From Rhizobium oryziradicis (lineage in GTDB: Bacteria > Pseudomonadota > Alphaproteobacteria > Rhizobiales > Rhizobiaceae): a DNA stretch of 64,000 bases. Location: assembly GCF_001939045.1 (NCBI RefSeq), contig NZ_MKIM01000027.1, positions 310,001 through 374,000 on the forward strand. Reading direction: 5' to 3'. Each line of letters starts with the position of its first letter. Within the stretch, counting starts at the first letter, position 1. The translations under genes and the position numbers were made by a program. The notes under the pieces are model-generated. The model was not told the origin of the DNA, searched no databases, and saw only the letters and a list, made by a program, of their open reading frames with translations. Below, one piece after another: positions 17,672 through 27,154 of the stretch.

Positions 17672-18472
17672 CTATTTTGGGTGTTGCAGCAGTTCGGCGG
17701 CCACCAGCGCTGCAATCACCGCCGGGCGTTTGTCCTTATAAGGACTTTTGCCAATCGGCATGGTGAGGCGCGAAAGATTGGCCGTGTCTGCTCCCTCGCG
17801 GGCCAGCCAATGGGCAAAAGTGGCGCGCTTGCTGCTCGATCCAATCATGCCGATGTAGGAAAGATCGTCTCGTGCCAGGGCTTCGCGGGCAATGAGAAAA
17901 TCCAGCGCATGATCGTGGGTGACGATGACGCAAGCGCCGCCGGGGCGAATGGCCGACACTTGCGTTTCCGGCATGGCGCTTCGGTGAAAGTTTATGCCGG
18001 GGGCGATGTCGCCATCGGTATGCTCGCGGGTATCAATCAGGGTAACGCGAAACGGCAATGGGGCGAGGGCGGATGCCAGCGCCAGGCCCACATGGCCTGC
18101 GCCGAAAATAAAAACGGGTGGGAGGCTGTCATAGGCTGCGGCCTGTTGCTGCAGAAAGATTGCGCGTCTCTCAAGTGTGAGGCGACTTAAGAGCAGCCCC
18201 ACACGCCCGCCACAGCATTGGCCAATGTCCGGGCCAAGTGGCACATCCATCTCGGCTTCATCATCGCCATTGATCAGCATGGAACGGGCTTTGTCGATGG
18301 CCAGATATTCCAACTGGCCGCCGCCAATCGTGCCAGTCGTGGCGTGAGCGGCGACAATCATAAAGGCCCCAACCTCGCGCGGGGTCGAGCCTTTGGCCTC
18401 CGATACCGTCACCAGCACGGCATCTGGGTGAACGGCCAAAAATGCGCCCGCATGGGATGGCTGGCTCGTCAT
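17672..18472 (-). CDS. xdhC: Xanthine dehydrogenase accessory protein XdhC
   Basis: The 266-residue protein is the XdhC chaperone, which binds molybdenum cofactor, promotes its sulfuration and inserts it into XdhB. Family marks are VTVSEAKGSTPREVGAFMIV near the N-terminus, GTIGGGQLE, GPDIGQCCGGRV and the Rossmann-like FIFGAGHVGLAL. The ATG at 18472 overlaps the xdhB TGA (TGATG), so translation is coupled; a GTG at 18475 is also in frame. It is the last gene of the xdhABC run. Confidence 0.94.
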   Translation of the reverse strand: MTSQPSHAGAFLAVHPDAVLVTVSEAKGSTPREVGAFMIVAAHATTGTIGGGQLEYLAIDKARSMLINGDDEAEMDVPLGPDIGQCCGGRVGLLLSRLTLERRAIFLQQQAAAYDSLPPVFIFGAGHVGLALASALAPLPFRVTLIDTREHTDGDIAPGINFHRSAMPETQVSAIRPGGACVIVTHDHALDFLIAREALARDDLSYIGMIGSSSKRATFAHWLAREGADTANLSRLTMPIGKSPYKDKRPAVIAALVAAELLQHPK

Positions 18473-20805
18473 CACAGTGTTTTCAGCCGTTCCACGGCCA
18501 TCAATACACGCTCTGGCGTGGCGGGCGCATCCAGCCGCGGGCAGTGACGATAATCAGCCACCGATGCCACCGCCATGGACAGCGCTTCCAGAACTGAAAT
18601 CGCCAGCATAAACGGCGGCTCACCCACCGCCTTCGAGCGACCAATGGTCAGTTCAGTGTTTTCTGCCCAATCGGCCAGTTTGACGTTGAAAATTTTCGGC
18701 CGGTCCGAGGCCAGCGGAATTTTGTAGGTCGAGGGCGCGTGAGTGCGCAGGCGACCCTTGCCATCCCACCACAGCTCTTCCGTGGTCAGCCAGCCCATGC
18801 CCTGCACAAAGCCGCCTTCGATCTGACCGATATCAATGGCCGGATTGAGGGATTTGCCCACATCGTGGAGAATGTCGGTGCGATCCATCAGATATTCTCC
18901 GGTCAGCGTATCAATCGACACTTCGGTGCAGGCGGCACCATAGGCGTAATAATAAAACGGCGTGCCGCGCCCTGTTTCGCGGTTCCAGTGGATTTTTGGC
19001 GTCTTGTAAAAGCCAGCGGCCGAGAGCTGCACCCGTGCGAAATAGGCCTGTTTGATAAAATCAGGGAAGGGGATGGTTTCCGCGCCAACCTGCACCCGGT
19101 TGGGCAAAAAGCGCACATCGGCTGCTGCCACGCCCCATTTTTCTGCTGCAAACGCCACCAGCCGTTCCTTGATCTGGCGTGCGGCATCAAAGGCGGCCAT
19201 GCCGTTGAGATCGGTGCCGGATGAGGCGGCAGTGGCAGAAGTATTGGGTACTTTGCCAGTGGTGGTGGCGGTGATTTTCACCACGTCAATATCCACCTGA
19301 AAGGCATCGGCCACCACCTGCGCCACCTTGGTGTAGAGGCCCTGACCCATCTCCGTGCCGCCATGATTGAGGTGAATGGAGCCATCCTGATAGATATGCA
19401 CCAGCGCACCGGCCTGATTAAAGGCGGTCATGGTGAAGGAAATGCCGAATTTAACCGGGGTGAGGGCAATGCCCTTTTTGATCACCGGGCTGGTTTTGTT
19501 AAACTCGATAATCGCCTTGCGCCGAGCCTGATAGTAGCAAGAGGTTTCCAGCTCACCCACCACGCGGGCAATGATATTGTCTTCTACCGTCTGGTGATAA
19601 GGCGTCACATCGCGGCCAGAGCCAAGCTCGCCATAGAAATTGGCTTTGCGCACATCCAGCGGGTCTTTGCCAAGTGTGTAAGCGATTTCCTCAATCACCC
19701 GCTCGGCTCCCAACATCCCTTGCGGGCCACCAAAACCGCGATAGGCGGTATTGGAAACCGTGTGGGTTTTCAGCGGCTGCGAGGTGAGTTTCACATGCGG
19801 ATAGAAATAGCTGCTATCGGCATGAAACAGCGCACGATCCGTGACCGGGCCGGAGAGATCCGATGAGTAGCCGCAGCGTGCGGCAAAATTGGCTTGCACC
19901 GCGTGGATGCGGCCATCGCTGTTGAAGGCCACGTCGAAATCCATCTTGAAATCATGGCGCTTGCCGGTGATCGACATGTCTTCATCGCGGTCGGGACGAA
20001 ATTTTACGGCACGGTTCAGCTTTTTGGCGGCAATAGCGGCGAGTGCCGCAAATTGATTGCCTTGGGTTTCCTTACCGCCAAAACCGCCGCCCATGCGCCT
20101 TGTGTTGACGGTGACGGCGTGGGAGGGAATGTTGAGCACATGGCCAACAATATGCTGGATTTCTGACGGATGCTGGGTGGATGACCACACGGTCACATCC
20201 TCATCCTCACCCGGAATGGCCATGGCAATCTGGCTTTCCAGATAGAAATGCTCCTGCCCGCCGATGCGCATGGAGGATTGAAGGCGATGCTGGGCCTTAT
20301 CCATCTCGCTCTCTGGCGTACCGCGCTTGAGCACCATGCCGGGTGTGACAAGCGGTGCGCCGTTGTTCAGCGCGCCATCAATATCGGTCCAAAACGGCAG
20401 GTCGCGGTATTCTACTGTGGCAAGCCGTGCGGCCTTGCGGGCCGCATCGCGGGTCTCGGCAATGACGGCAAAAATGATCTGGCCGTGGAATTCCACCTTG
20501 GTGGTGGCAATCAACGGTTCATCGTGGCGACCACCGGAGGAGACATCATTGGTGCCGGGTATGTCATCAGCCGTCAGCACGGCGACAACACCCGGATAGG
20601 CTTTGACAGCGGACAGATCGATGGAAATGATTTCCGCATGGGCGCGATCCGCCAGACCCAGACCGCCATGCAGCAGGCCTGCGGGTTCGGGAATGTCATC
20701 GATATAATCGGCGCTGCCTGCCACATGCTTGTGGGCGGAATCGTGGCGCAGCGATTGATGCATGGGGCCTTTGATGGCGGCGGATGTGAATGTTGCCTTA
20801 TCCAT
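18472..20805 (-). CDS. xdhB: Xanthine dehydrogenase molybdopterin-binding subunit
   Basis: The 777-residue large subunit carries the molybdenum cofactor and hydroxylates hypoxanthine and xanthine to urate. Visible motifs are MGGGFGGKETQGN, TAYRGFGGPQG-like (TAYRGFGGPQGM), GTEMGQGLYTKV and the C-terminal KAVGEPPFMLAISV that contains the catalytic glutamate. The length agrees with the Rhodobacter capsulatus type. It follows xdhA after a 114-base gap and is coupled to xdhC. Confidence 0.97.
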   Translation of the reverse strand: MDKATFTSAAIKGPMHQSLRHDSAHKHVAGSADYIDDIPEPAGLLHGGLGLADRAHAEIISIDLSAVKAYPGVVAVLTADDIPGTNDVSSGGRHDEPLIATTKVEFHGQIIFAVIAETRDAARKAARLATVEYRDLPFWTDIDGALNNGAPLVTPGMVLKRGTPESEMDKAQHRLQSSMRIGGQEHFYLESQIAMAIPGEDEDVTVWSSTQHPSEIQHIVGHVLNIPSHAVTVNTRRMGGGFGGKETQGNQFAALAAIAAKKLNRAVKFRPDRDEDMSITGKRHDFKMDFDVAFNSDGRIHAVQANFAARCGYSSDLSGPVTDRALFHADSSYFYPHVKLTSQPLKTHTVSNTAYRGFGGPQGMLGAERVIEEIAYTLGKDPLDVRKANFYGELGSGRDVTPYHQTVEDNIIARVVGELETSCYYQARRKAIIEFNKTSPVIKKGIALTPVKFGISFTMTAFNQAGALVHIYQDGSIHLNHGGTEMGQGLYTKVAQVVADAFQVDIDVVKITATTTGKVPNTSATAASSGTDLNGMAAFDAARQIKERLVAFAAEKWGVAAADVRFLPNRVQVGAETIPFPDFIKQAYFARVQLSAAGFYKTPKIHWNRETGRGTPFYYYAYGAACTEVSIDTLTGEYLMDRTDILHDVGKSLNPAIDIGQIEGGFVQGMGWLTTEELWWDGKGRLRTHAPSTYKIPLASDRPKIFNVKLADWAENTELTIGRSKAVGEPPFMLAISVLEALSMAVASVADYRHCPRLDAPATPERVLMAVERLKTL

Positions 20806-20919
20806 GGGCTAGGCTCCCTTTTTGGACGGTCTTTATGGTGCCCGACAGATGGGTTTTGTGATGCCGCTCACGCACCTCTGCCATGGATGCAAGCGTTTGT
20901 GCCGTGTATTGTGTCACCA

Positions 20920-22386
20920 TCACACCGCCTCCATCGCAAACCGCTGCAATTCCTGCCCATGACCCGATGTTTCCAGATAGAATCGTGTTGCCAAGTTTTT
21001 CGCTGTTAATTGCCGATACTCGGCTGTTGCCCGCCAATCAGACAGCGGTTGATAATCAGCATCAAAAGCATCGCGCGCGGCCTGAACGGTCTCCTCACTC
21101 CAAGGCTTACCCATGAGGGCTGCTTCCACCGCATTTGCGCGCTTTGGCGTACCCGCCATGCCGCCAAAGGCAATACGAACGTTGGAAACGCAGGCACCTT
21201 CCGTTTCCAGATAAAACGCGCCGCACAGCGCGGAAATATCCTCATCCCGGCGCTTGGAAATCTTATAGATGGCAAAATGGCTGGACGCTTTGGGACGCGG
21301 CACAAAAATGCGCTCCACAAATTCGCCGGGCTTTCGGTCTTGCTTGCCGTATTCAATGAAGAAATCTTCCAAAAGCAATGTTCGCGTGCCGGACACCGAG
21401 CGCAGTGTTACCGTGGCCCCCAACGTTATGAGTGCCGGCGGTGTATCGCCAATCGGTGAGCCATTGGCAATATTGCCGCCAATCGTGCCCATATTGCGCA
21501 CTTGCTGGCCGCCGATACGCTCGATCAAACGGCCAAAAGCGGGGATTTCCGCGCGTAGACGCTCAAAGGCGGCGCTATAGCTGACGCCAGCGCCAAAGGT
21601 GATGCCGACTTCATCACCGCCAATGTCTTGCAATTCGCTCAAATGGTTGATGAACACCACGGGATTGAGAACCCGCATCTGCTTTGTCACCCAAAGGCCC
21701 ACATCAGTGGCACCCGCAACAATCGTGGCTTTGGGGTGGGCGGCCAGCGTGTTGGCCAGTGCCTCAACATTGGCAGGCACAATCAAAGTGCGGTCATCAC
21801 CCTCCAGCACAATGGTATCGGTGCTGGTCATTGCGTTGAGAGCGGCAATGATCTTTTCGCGCTCGCGGGCCAAAGGATCAAACAATGCCGAGGGGCGTGT
21901 CTGCCCCATTTGTTCTGCGGCTTTGATAATGGGCTCATAGCCCGTGCAGCGACAGAGATTGCCTTGCAGGGCGCGCTCAATCTCGGCCCGGCTTGGGGCG
22001 GCGTTGGTCAGCCACAGACCATAGAGCGACATGATAAAGCCAGGCGTGCAAAAACCGCATTGCGAGCCATGGCAATCGACCATGGCCTGCTGCACGGGAT
22101 GCAAAGTGCCATCCTTTGCGGCCAGATGTTCGACTGTTACCACATGGCAGGCGTTGAGCGAGCCGACAAAGCGAATGCAGGCGTTGACTGATTCGTAGAC
22201 GAGCTGGTCTTTCACCAGCCGCCCCACCAACACGGTGCATGCCCCGCAATCGCCTTCTGCACAGCCTTCCTTGGAGCCTGTCAAACGGCGGGAAAGCCGC
22301 AGGTAATCCAGAAGGGTTGCCGTGGGGTCTATGCTGGAAAGCGAGACCTCTTGGTCGTTGAGCAGAAAGCGAATGCGGTTTGTCAT
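20920..22386 (-). CDS. xdhA: Xanthine dehydrogenase small subunit (2Fe-2S and FAD)
   Basis: The 488-residue subunit passes electrons from the molybdenum site to NAD. Residues 1-165 contain both iron-sulfur clusters: GCAEGDCGACTVL with a later NACIRF cysteine for the plant-type cluster, then CGFCTPGFIMSL and CRCTGYEPI for the second. The FAD domain follows, with IVAGATDVGLWVTKQ and GTIGGNIANGSPIGDTPPAL. A clear AAGGA precedes the ATG. It is preceded by bdhA on the same strand with a 38-base gap, so bdhA-xdhABC may be one transcript. Confidence 0.97.
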   Translation of the reverse strand: MTNRIRFLLNDQEVSLSSIDPTATLLDYLRLSRRLTGSKEGCAEGDCGACTVLVGRLVKDQLVYESVNACIRFVGSLNACHVVTVEHLAAKDGTLHPVQQAMVDCHGSQCGFCTPGFIMSLYGLWLTNAAPSRAEIERALQGNLCRCTGYEPIIKAAEQMGQTRPSALFDPLAREREKIIAALNAMTSTDTIVLEGDDRTLIVPANVEALANTLAAHPKATIVAGATDVGLWVTKQMRVLNPVVFINHLSELQDIGGDEVGITFGAGVSYSAAFERLRAEIPAFGRLIERIGGQQVRNMGTIGGNIANGSPIGDTPPALITLGATVTLRSVSGTRTLLLEDFFIEYGKQDRKPGEFVERIFVPRPKASSHFAIYKISKRRDEDISALCGAFYLETEGACVSNVRIAFGGMAGTPKRANAVEAALMGKPWSEETVQAARDAFDADYQPLSDWRATAEYRQLTAKNLATRFYLETSGHGQELQRFAMEAV

Positions 22387-22424
22387 GGTCGTCCTTCAGA
22401 AGCGGTGTGCAACTGATAAGACTA

Positions 22425-23195
22425 TTACGCCGTCCAGCCGCCATCAATCGATATATGCGTTCCGGTGATCTGTTTTGCAGCATCACTTGCGAGATAAATG
22501 GCGCAAGCGGCAACCTGTTCCACGGTAACAAATTCCTTGGTGGCTTGCGACGCCAGCAAAACGTCGCGTTTCACCTGTTCCTCGGTGATGCCACGGGCCT
22601 TGGCGGTATCGGGAATCTGCTTTTCCACCAAAGGTGTCAGCACATAACCGGGGCAAATGGCATTGACGGTTACGCCATGTTCGGCAAGTTCAAGGGCGGC
22701 GGTCTTGGTCAGGCCCATAATGCCGTGTTTGGCGGTGACATAGGCCGATTTGAACGGCGAGGCCACCAATCCGTGCGCCGAAGCAATGTTGATGATGCGG
22801 CCAGATTTTTTGCCCTTCATGTTGGGAATAGCGGCGCGCATGGTGTGGAAGGCGCTGGACATGTTGATGGCAATAATCTGATCCCATTTTTCAATCGGGA
22901 ATTCTTCAATCGGTGCCACATATTGAATACCGGCATTGTTGACCAGCACGTCAAGGCCGCCAAATTGAGAAATCGCGGTTTCGATCATATCGGCAATTTC
23001 GGCAGGCTTGGTCATGTCGGCAGCATGATAGATCACTTTGCCGCCTTTCGCTTCCAACTCCTTGCGAATGGTTTCGATCTCATCGGCTGGGCCAAAGCCA
23101 TTGATCAGCAGATTGGCACCTTCCGCTGCAAATGCGCGCGCAATTCCAAGGCCGATGCCACTGGTGGAACCGGTTACAACAACATTTCTTTTCAT
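22425..23195 (-). CDS. bdhA: 3-hydroxybutyrate dehydrogenase
   Basis: The 256-residue short-chain dehydrogenase has the TGSTSGIGLGIARAFA cofactor motif, NNAGIQ, and the catalytic YVTAKHG. Its close fit to D-3-hydroxybutyrate dehydrogenases (including LINGFG, HGLVASPFKSAYV, and VTVEQVA near the end) supports oxidation of D-3-hydroxybutyrate to acetoacetate with NAD, part of PHB mobilisation. The ATG at 23195 (MKRNVVVTG) is the family start. Its product has no obvious link to purines although it is co-directional with and 38 bases ahead of xdhA. Confidence 0.9.
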   Translation of the reverse strand: MKRNVVVTGSTSGIGLGIARAFAAEGANLLINGFGPADEIETIRKELEAKGGKVIYHAADMTKPAEIADMIETAISQFGGLDVLVNNAGIQYVAPIEEFPIEKWDQIIAINMSSAFHTMRAAIPNMKGKKSGRIINIASAHGLVASPFKSAYVTAKHGIMGLTKTAALELAEHGVTVNAICPGYVLTPLVEKQIPDTAKARGITEEQVKRDVLLASQATKEFVTVEQVAACAIYLASDAAKQITGTHISIDGGWTA

Positions 23196-23522
23196 CGCTT
23201 TTTCCTTTTCGCTGAGGCATTTGGTTCGGTGAGGTATGTGACAGGCGTTGCTTGGTGGTGTGTCTGCTTTTGGCGTGTGCAGCCAGACCGAATTCAATTT
23301 CCCCGATTATATTTATATGGGTAGCCTATGCCCAAAAGCCAACGCTTGGCAATTCGGCTTTTGGTTGGCCGCTTTCACCTGTAAAGATGGGTTGACGGGC
23401 TTAAATGTCCTGTTGAATAACAGGAAATCTTCGTTTACGTTTCCTTTTTACGGTGGATTGCGGCTTAAAACGTCATATTGCGCGCATTTCGAAAACAAAA
23501 CGAAAGCTCTGGGAGGAGTGTC
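23196..23522. other. Divergent promoter region of bdhA and glpK
   Basis: No gene is visible. Two inverted repeats stand out: CCAAAAGCC/GGCTTTTGG with nested GCCAA/TTGGC at 23332-23364, and CCTGTT-GAAT-AACAGG at 23409-23424. Either could be an operator for glpK or bdhA. A GGAGG at about 23512 serves glpK. Confidence 0.45.
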
Positions 23523-25016
23523 ATGGCTAGGTTTGTGCTGGCAATTGATCAGGGAACAACATCCAGTCGCGCAATTGTGTTTGATGATGCCATGCGCATT
23601 GTTGGTCGCGGTCAAAAAGAATTTCCGCAAATTTTTCCGCAGTCCGGCTGGGTGGAGCACGAGCCCGAGGCGATTTGGGACAGCGTAACCCACTGCATTC
23701 GCGAGGCCTTGGCGCGGGCGCGCATCACCCTCGCTGATATTGCCGCCATTGGCATTACCAACCAGCGCGAAACCGTGGTGGTGTGGGAGCGCGACACCGG
23801 CAAAGCCATCCACAATGCCATTGTCTGGCAGGATCGGCGCACGGCTGCGTTTTGCGAAAAGCTTAAAGGCGATGGGCTGGAAGCGCTGTTTACCGAAAAA
23901 ACCGGCCTGCTGCTGGACCCGTATTTTTCCGGCACCAAGCTGTCGTGGCTGCTGGATCATGTGGAGGGCGCGCGCGCAAAGGCAGAGCAAGGGGCGCTCT
24001 GCTTTGGCACCATTGATACCTATCTGATCTGGCGGCTGACCGGCGGCAAGAGCTTTGTTACCGATGCCACCAATGCGTCGCGCACCCTGCTTTATAATAT
24101 TGCCGATAATCAGTGGGACGATGAACTGTTGAAACTCCTCAACATCCCCGCCGTGATGCTGCCGCAGGTGATGGATTGCGCCGCCGATTTTGGCGTCACA
24201 GACGCGGCCGTGCTGGGTGCCGCCGTGCCGATTTTAGGTGTGGCTGGCGATCAGCAGGCGGCCACCATTGGCCAGGCCTGTTTTGCGCCGGGCATGGTCA
24301 AATCCACCTATGGCACCGGTTGTTTTGCGTTGCTCAACACCGGCACAGATCGGGTGGTGTCGAAAAACCGATTGCTGACCACCATTGCCTATCGCATGGA
24401 TGGCAAAACCACCTACGCGCTGGAAGGCTCTATTTTCATTGCCGGTGCCGCCGTGCAATGGCTGCGCGATGGACTGAAGGTGATTGGTGATGCTGCGGAA
24501 GCCGGCAATCTGGCGGCATCAGCTGATCCAAACCAGCAGGTCTATCTGGTGCCGGCCTTCACCGGCATGGGTGCGCCGTGGTGGGACCCCGATGCGCGCG
24601 GCGCGATGTTTGGCCTGACGCGCAACAGCGGCCCCGCCGAATTTGCCTGTGCGGCGCTGGAGGCTGTGTGCTTCCAGACCCGCGATCTTCTCGATGCCAT
24701 GCATAAGGATTGGCAAAACGGCCATGACGAGATGGTGTTGCGGGTGGATGGCGGCATGGCGGCATCGGATTGGACCATGCAGCGTTTGGCTGATCTGCTG
24801 AATGCGCCCGTGGATCGGCCAGCGATTATTGAAACTACCGCCTTGGGGGCCGCTTTTCTGGCTGCCAGCCGCGCAGGCCTGTGGCCCGGCATGGATGAAT
24901 TTGCCAAGGCCTGGGCGCGCGATTATCGGTTTGAGCCGGTGATGAAGGAAGATGTGCGCTTGGCCAAGCACACAGGCTGGCAAGATGCTGTGCGTCGCAC
25001 CTTGACCCATTTTTGA
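23523..25016 (+). CDS. glpK: Glycerol kinase
   Basis: The 497-residue FGGY-family kinase phosphorylates glycerol to sn-glycerol 3-phosphate with ATP. The N-terminal phosphate motif [15 protein letters not shown], the substrate motif [12 protein letters not shown], the WQDRRT segment and the [11 protein letters not shown] adenosine-binding region are all intact, and the length is normal. The ATG at 23523 follows GGGAGGAG; the frame is open 15 codons earlier but without a better ribosome site. No glpF or glpD adjoins it. Confidence 0.97.
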   Translation: MARFVLAIDQGTTSSRAIVFDDAMRIVGRGQKEFPQIFPQSGWVEHEPEAIWDSVTHCIREALARARITLADIAAIGITNQRETVVVWERDTGKAIHNAIVWQDRRTAAFCEKLKGDGLEALFTEKTGLLLDPYFSGTKLSWLLDHVEGARAKAEQGALCFGTIDTYLIWRLTGGKSFVTDATNASRTLLYNIADNQWDDELLKLLNIPAVMLPQVMDCAADFGVTDAAVLGAAVPILGVAGDQQAATIGQACFAPGMVKSTYGTGCFALLNTGTDRVVSKNRLLTTIAYRMDGKTTYALEGSIFIAGAAVQWLRDGLKVIGDAAEAGNLAASADPNQQVYLVPAFTGMGAPWWDPDARGAMFGLTRNSGPAEFACAALEAVCFQTRDLLDAMHKDWQNGHDEMVLRVDGGMAASDWTMQRLADLLNAPVDRPAIIETTALGAAFLAASRAGLWPGMDEFAKAWARDYRFEPVMKEDVRLAKHTGWQDAVRRTLTHF

Positions 25017-25058
25017 TGTTTTGAATCAATACTGTGAAAAGTTGAGTCAGCTATTGGC

Positions 25059-25084
25059 TTTACCCCTTTGAATACAGGGGTAAA
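25059..25084. terminator. Candidate hairpin after glpK
   Basis: Nine-base arms TTTACCCCT (25059-25067) and AGGGGTAAA (25076-25084) flank an 8-base loop, 42 bases beyond the glpK stop. There is no T-run after it, so termination is only possible. Confidence 0.35.
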
Positions 25085-25192
25085 TTCGCATCTATTGATG
25101 GAACCGTCTTTTTTTGAACAATGCGTTTTCAACCCGGCGTTTGCGCTCGCGGCTACTGGTCGCTATCTCTGTGTCAATAATAGGAGATAGTG

Positions 25193-26239
25193 ATGGAACT
25201 CGGACTTTATACCTTTGCGGATGTCGATCCCAATGCAGCCAACAAAGGCCTGGAGGCCAAGCGCCGGGTCGATGAGCTGCTGGAGGAAATTCAGCTGGCC
25301 GATGAGGCGGGTCTTGATGTGTTTGGTCTTGGTGAGCATCACCGCCCTGATTATATGGCCTCTTCGCCCGCCACCATTCTGGCGGCGGCTGCCGTGAAGA
25401 CCAAAAACATCCGGCTGACCAGCGCAGTGTCCGTCCTCAGCTCGGATGATCCTGTGCGGGTGTTTCAGCAATTTGCCACGGTTGATTTGCTCTCAGGTGG
25501 GCGTGTGGAGATGATGGCCGGGCGTGGCTCCTTCATCGAGAGCTTTCCCTTGTTCGGCTATGAGCTTGACGATTATGACATTTTATTCGCCGAAAAACTT
25601 CAGCTTTTGATGGAGATCCGCGAAAACGAAGTGGTGACATGGCAGGGCGAGACCCGCAAACCCATCCAGGGACGCGGGGTTTATCCGCGCCCGCTGCAAG
25701 ACCCATTGCCGCTGTGGATTGCTGTTGGTGGCACACCGCAATCGGTGGCACGCGCTGGGGCGCTCGGTCTGCCGTTGGCGCTGGCGATTATTGGCGGCGA
25801 GCCGCATCGGTTTGCACCTTTGTTTGATCTCTATCGCCAGAGTGCGGCCCGCACCGGAGCGGATGCGGCCAGCTTGAAGACATCCATCAATGTGCATGGA
25901 TTTGTTCACGAAACCGATCAGTCGGCCGCCGATATTTTTTACGAGCCACAAGCGGTGGTGATGAACCGCATTGGCCGCGAGCGCGGCTGGGGGCCGACCA
26001 ATCGTGCCCATTTTGATGCCAGCCGTGGGCCAAAGGGCGCGCTGTTTGTGGGCAGCCCCGAAACGGTGGCGGAAAAGATCATTGCCCATCACGCGCTTTT
26101 CAAAAACGACCGCTTCTTGTTGCAAATGGCCATCGGCCCCATGCCGCACAAAGAGATCATGAAGGGCATTGAGCTTTTCGGCTCAAAAGTGGCACCGATT
26201 GTGCGCAAGGCATTGACGCCTCCAAAGGCCGGGGCGTAA
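25193..26239 (+). CDS. LLM-class flavin-dependent oxidoreductase (luciferase-like monooxygenase)
   Basis: The 348-residue protein has the bacterial-luciferase TIM-barrel pattern, with [12 protein letters not shown] at the start, [15 protein letters not shown], the [27 protein letters not shown] block typical of the family, and a GxRGSF flavin region. It probably uses reduced FMN and oxygen on an unknown organic substrate. The ATG at 25193 follows AGGAG with good spacing; GTG at 25190 is also in frame. It precedes the map-like gene by 46 bases and may be cotranscribed with it. Confidence 0.88.
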   Translation: MELGLYTFADVDPNAANKGLEAKRRVDELLEEIQLADEAGLDVFGLGEHHRPDYMASSPATILAAAAVKTKNIRLTSAVSVLSSDDPVRVFQQFATVDLLSGGRVEMMAGRGSFIESFPLFGYELDDYDILFAEKLQLLMEIRENEVVTWQGETRKPIQGRGVYPRPLQDPLPLWIAVGGTPQSVARAGALGLPLALAIIGGEPHRFAPLFDLYRQSAARTGADAASLKTSINVHGFVHETDQSAADIFYEPQAVVMNRIGRERGWGPTNRAHFDASRGPKGALFVGSPETVAEKIIAHHALFKNDRFLLQMAIGPMPHKEIMKGIELFGSKVAPIVRKALTPPKAGA

Positions 26240-26285
26240 TGCAGCCGCATGCTGATTTTGCGCCTGACTTTGTGAGAGTGTGCCG

Positions 26286-27041
26286 ATGATTATTGCCAAT
26301 GATGATGAATTGCAGGGCCTGAAAGAGGTTGGACGATTGTGCGGTCTTGCGATCAAAACCATGGCAGCGTCAATGGAGCCGGGCATGACCACGCGCGAGC
26401 TGGACATGATTGGCCGCAAAATTCTCGAGGATGCCGGTGCGCAGTCGGCACCGGAGCTTTGCTATCAATTTCCAGGTGCCACTTGCATCAGTGTGAACGA
26501 AGAAGTGGCCCATGGCATTCCCGGCGATCGGGTGATCAAGCCAGGTGATCTGGTGAACATTGATGTGTCGGCCGAGAAAAACGGCTTCTTTGGCGATGCG
26601 GGCGCGTCCTTCATGGTGCCGCCCGGCAAGCCAAAAACCGAGCGCTTGCTGCGCGATGGCAAGCGGGCGCTGTTTTTGGGCATCCAGCAGGTCAAGGCGG
26701 GATTTCCGTTCGCAGGCATTGGCCGCGCCATTGGTGCCTTTGCCGATAGCCATCGCTATACATTGATTGAAAATCTCGCCAGCCACGGCGTTGGCCGCTC
26801 CCTGCATGAAGAGCCACGCGAGCTTTCCACCTGGGCTGACCCGGATGAAACCCGGATTATGGCCGACGGGCAGGTGTTTACCATCGAGCCGTTTTTGTCG
26901 CTGGGCGGCCAATGGGCAGAGGATGGCGGCGGCGATGATTCATGGACGCTGTATAGTGAGCCACGCGCGCTGACAGTGCAATTTGAGCACACGGTGGTTG
27001 CCACCAAAAGCGGACCGCTGATTTTGACGCTCGTTGATTAA
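26286..27041 (+). CDS. map: Type I methionine aminopeptidase (probable second paralog)
   Basis: The 251-residue enzyme removes N-terminal methionine. All five metal ligands appear: Asp in VNIDVSAEKNGF, Asp in FFGDAGASF, His in SHGVGRSLHEEP, Glu in FTIEPF and Glu in QFEHTVV, in normal order. The ATG at 26286 (MIIANDDELQG) follows TGAGAG. It has no N-terminal extension, and the neighbours (a luciferase-like oxidoreductase and an MFS transporter) are not those of housekeeping map. It may therefore be an accessory copy; the housekeeping gene is not in the window, so this is inference. Confidence 0.9.
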   Translation: MIIANDDELQGLKEVGRLCGLAIKTMAASMEPGMTTRELDMIGRKILEDAGAQSAPELCYQFPGATCISVNEEVAHGIPGDRVIKPGDLVNIDVSAEKNGFFGDAGASFMVPPGKPKTERLLRDGKRALFLGIQQVKAGFPFAGIGRAIGAFADSHRYTLIENLASHGVGRSLHEEPRELSTWADPDETRIMADGQVFTIEPFLSLGGQWAEDGGGDDSWTLYSEPRALTVQFEHTVVATKSGPLILTLVD

Positions 27042-27154
27042 GGGGTGGCTTGAAGCTGCCAGTACACGGCTTTGTGACCCGATCCGTGTGCGCGAAATTG
27101 CTCATATCAAAAATTATGAATTGTCAGTTTTTGCCTGCGGTGCGATAGCGAGCC

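Noticed and set aside
17391..17741. Short frames on both strands between xdhC and the LysR gene
   Set aside because: They overlap each other or xdhC, lack ribosome sites and recognisable sequence.
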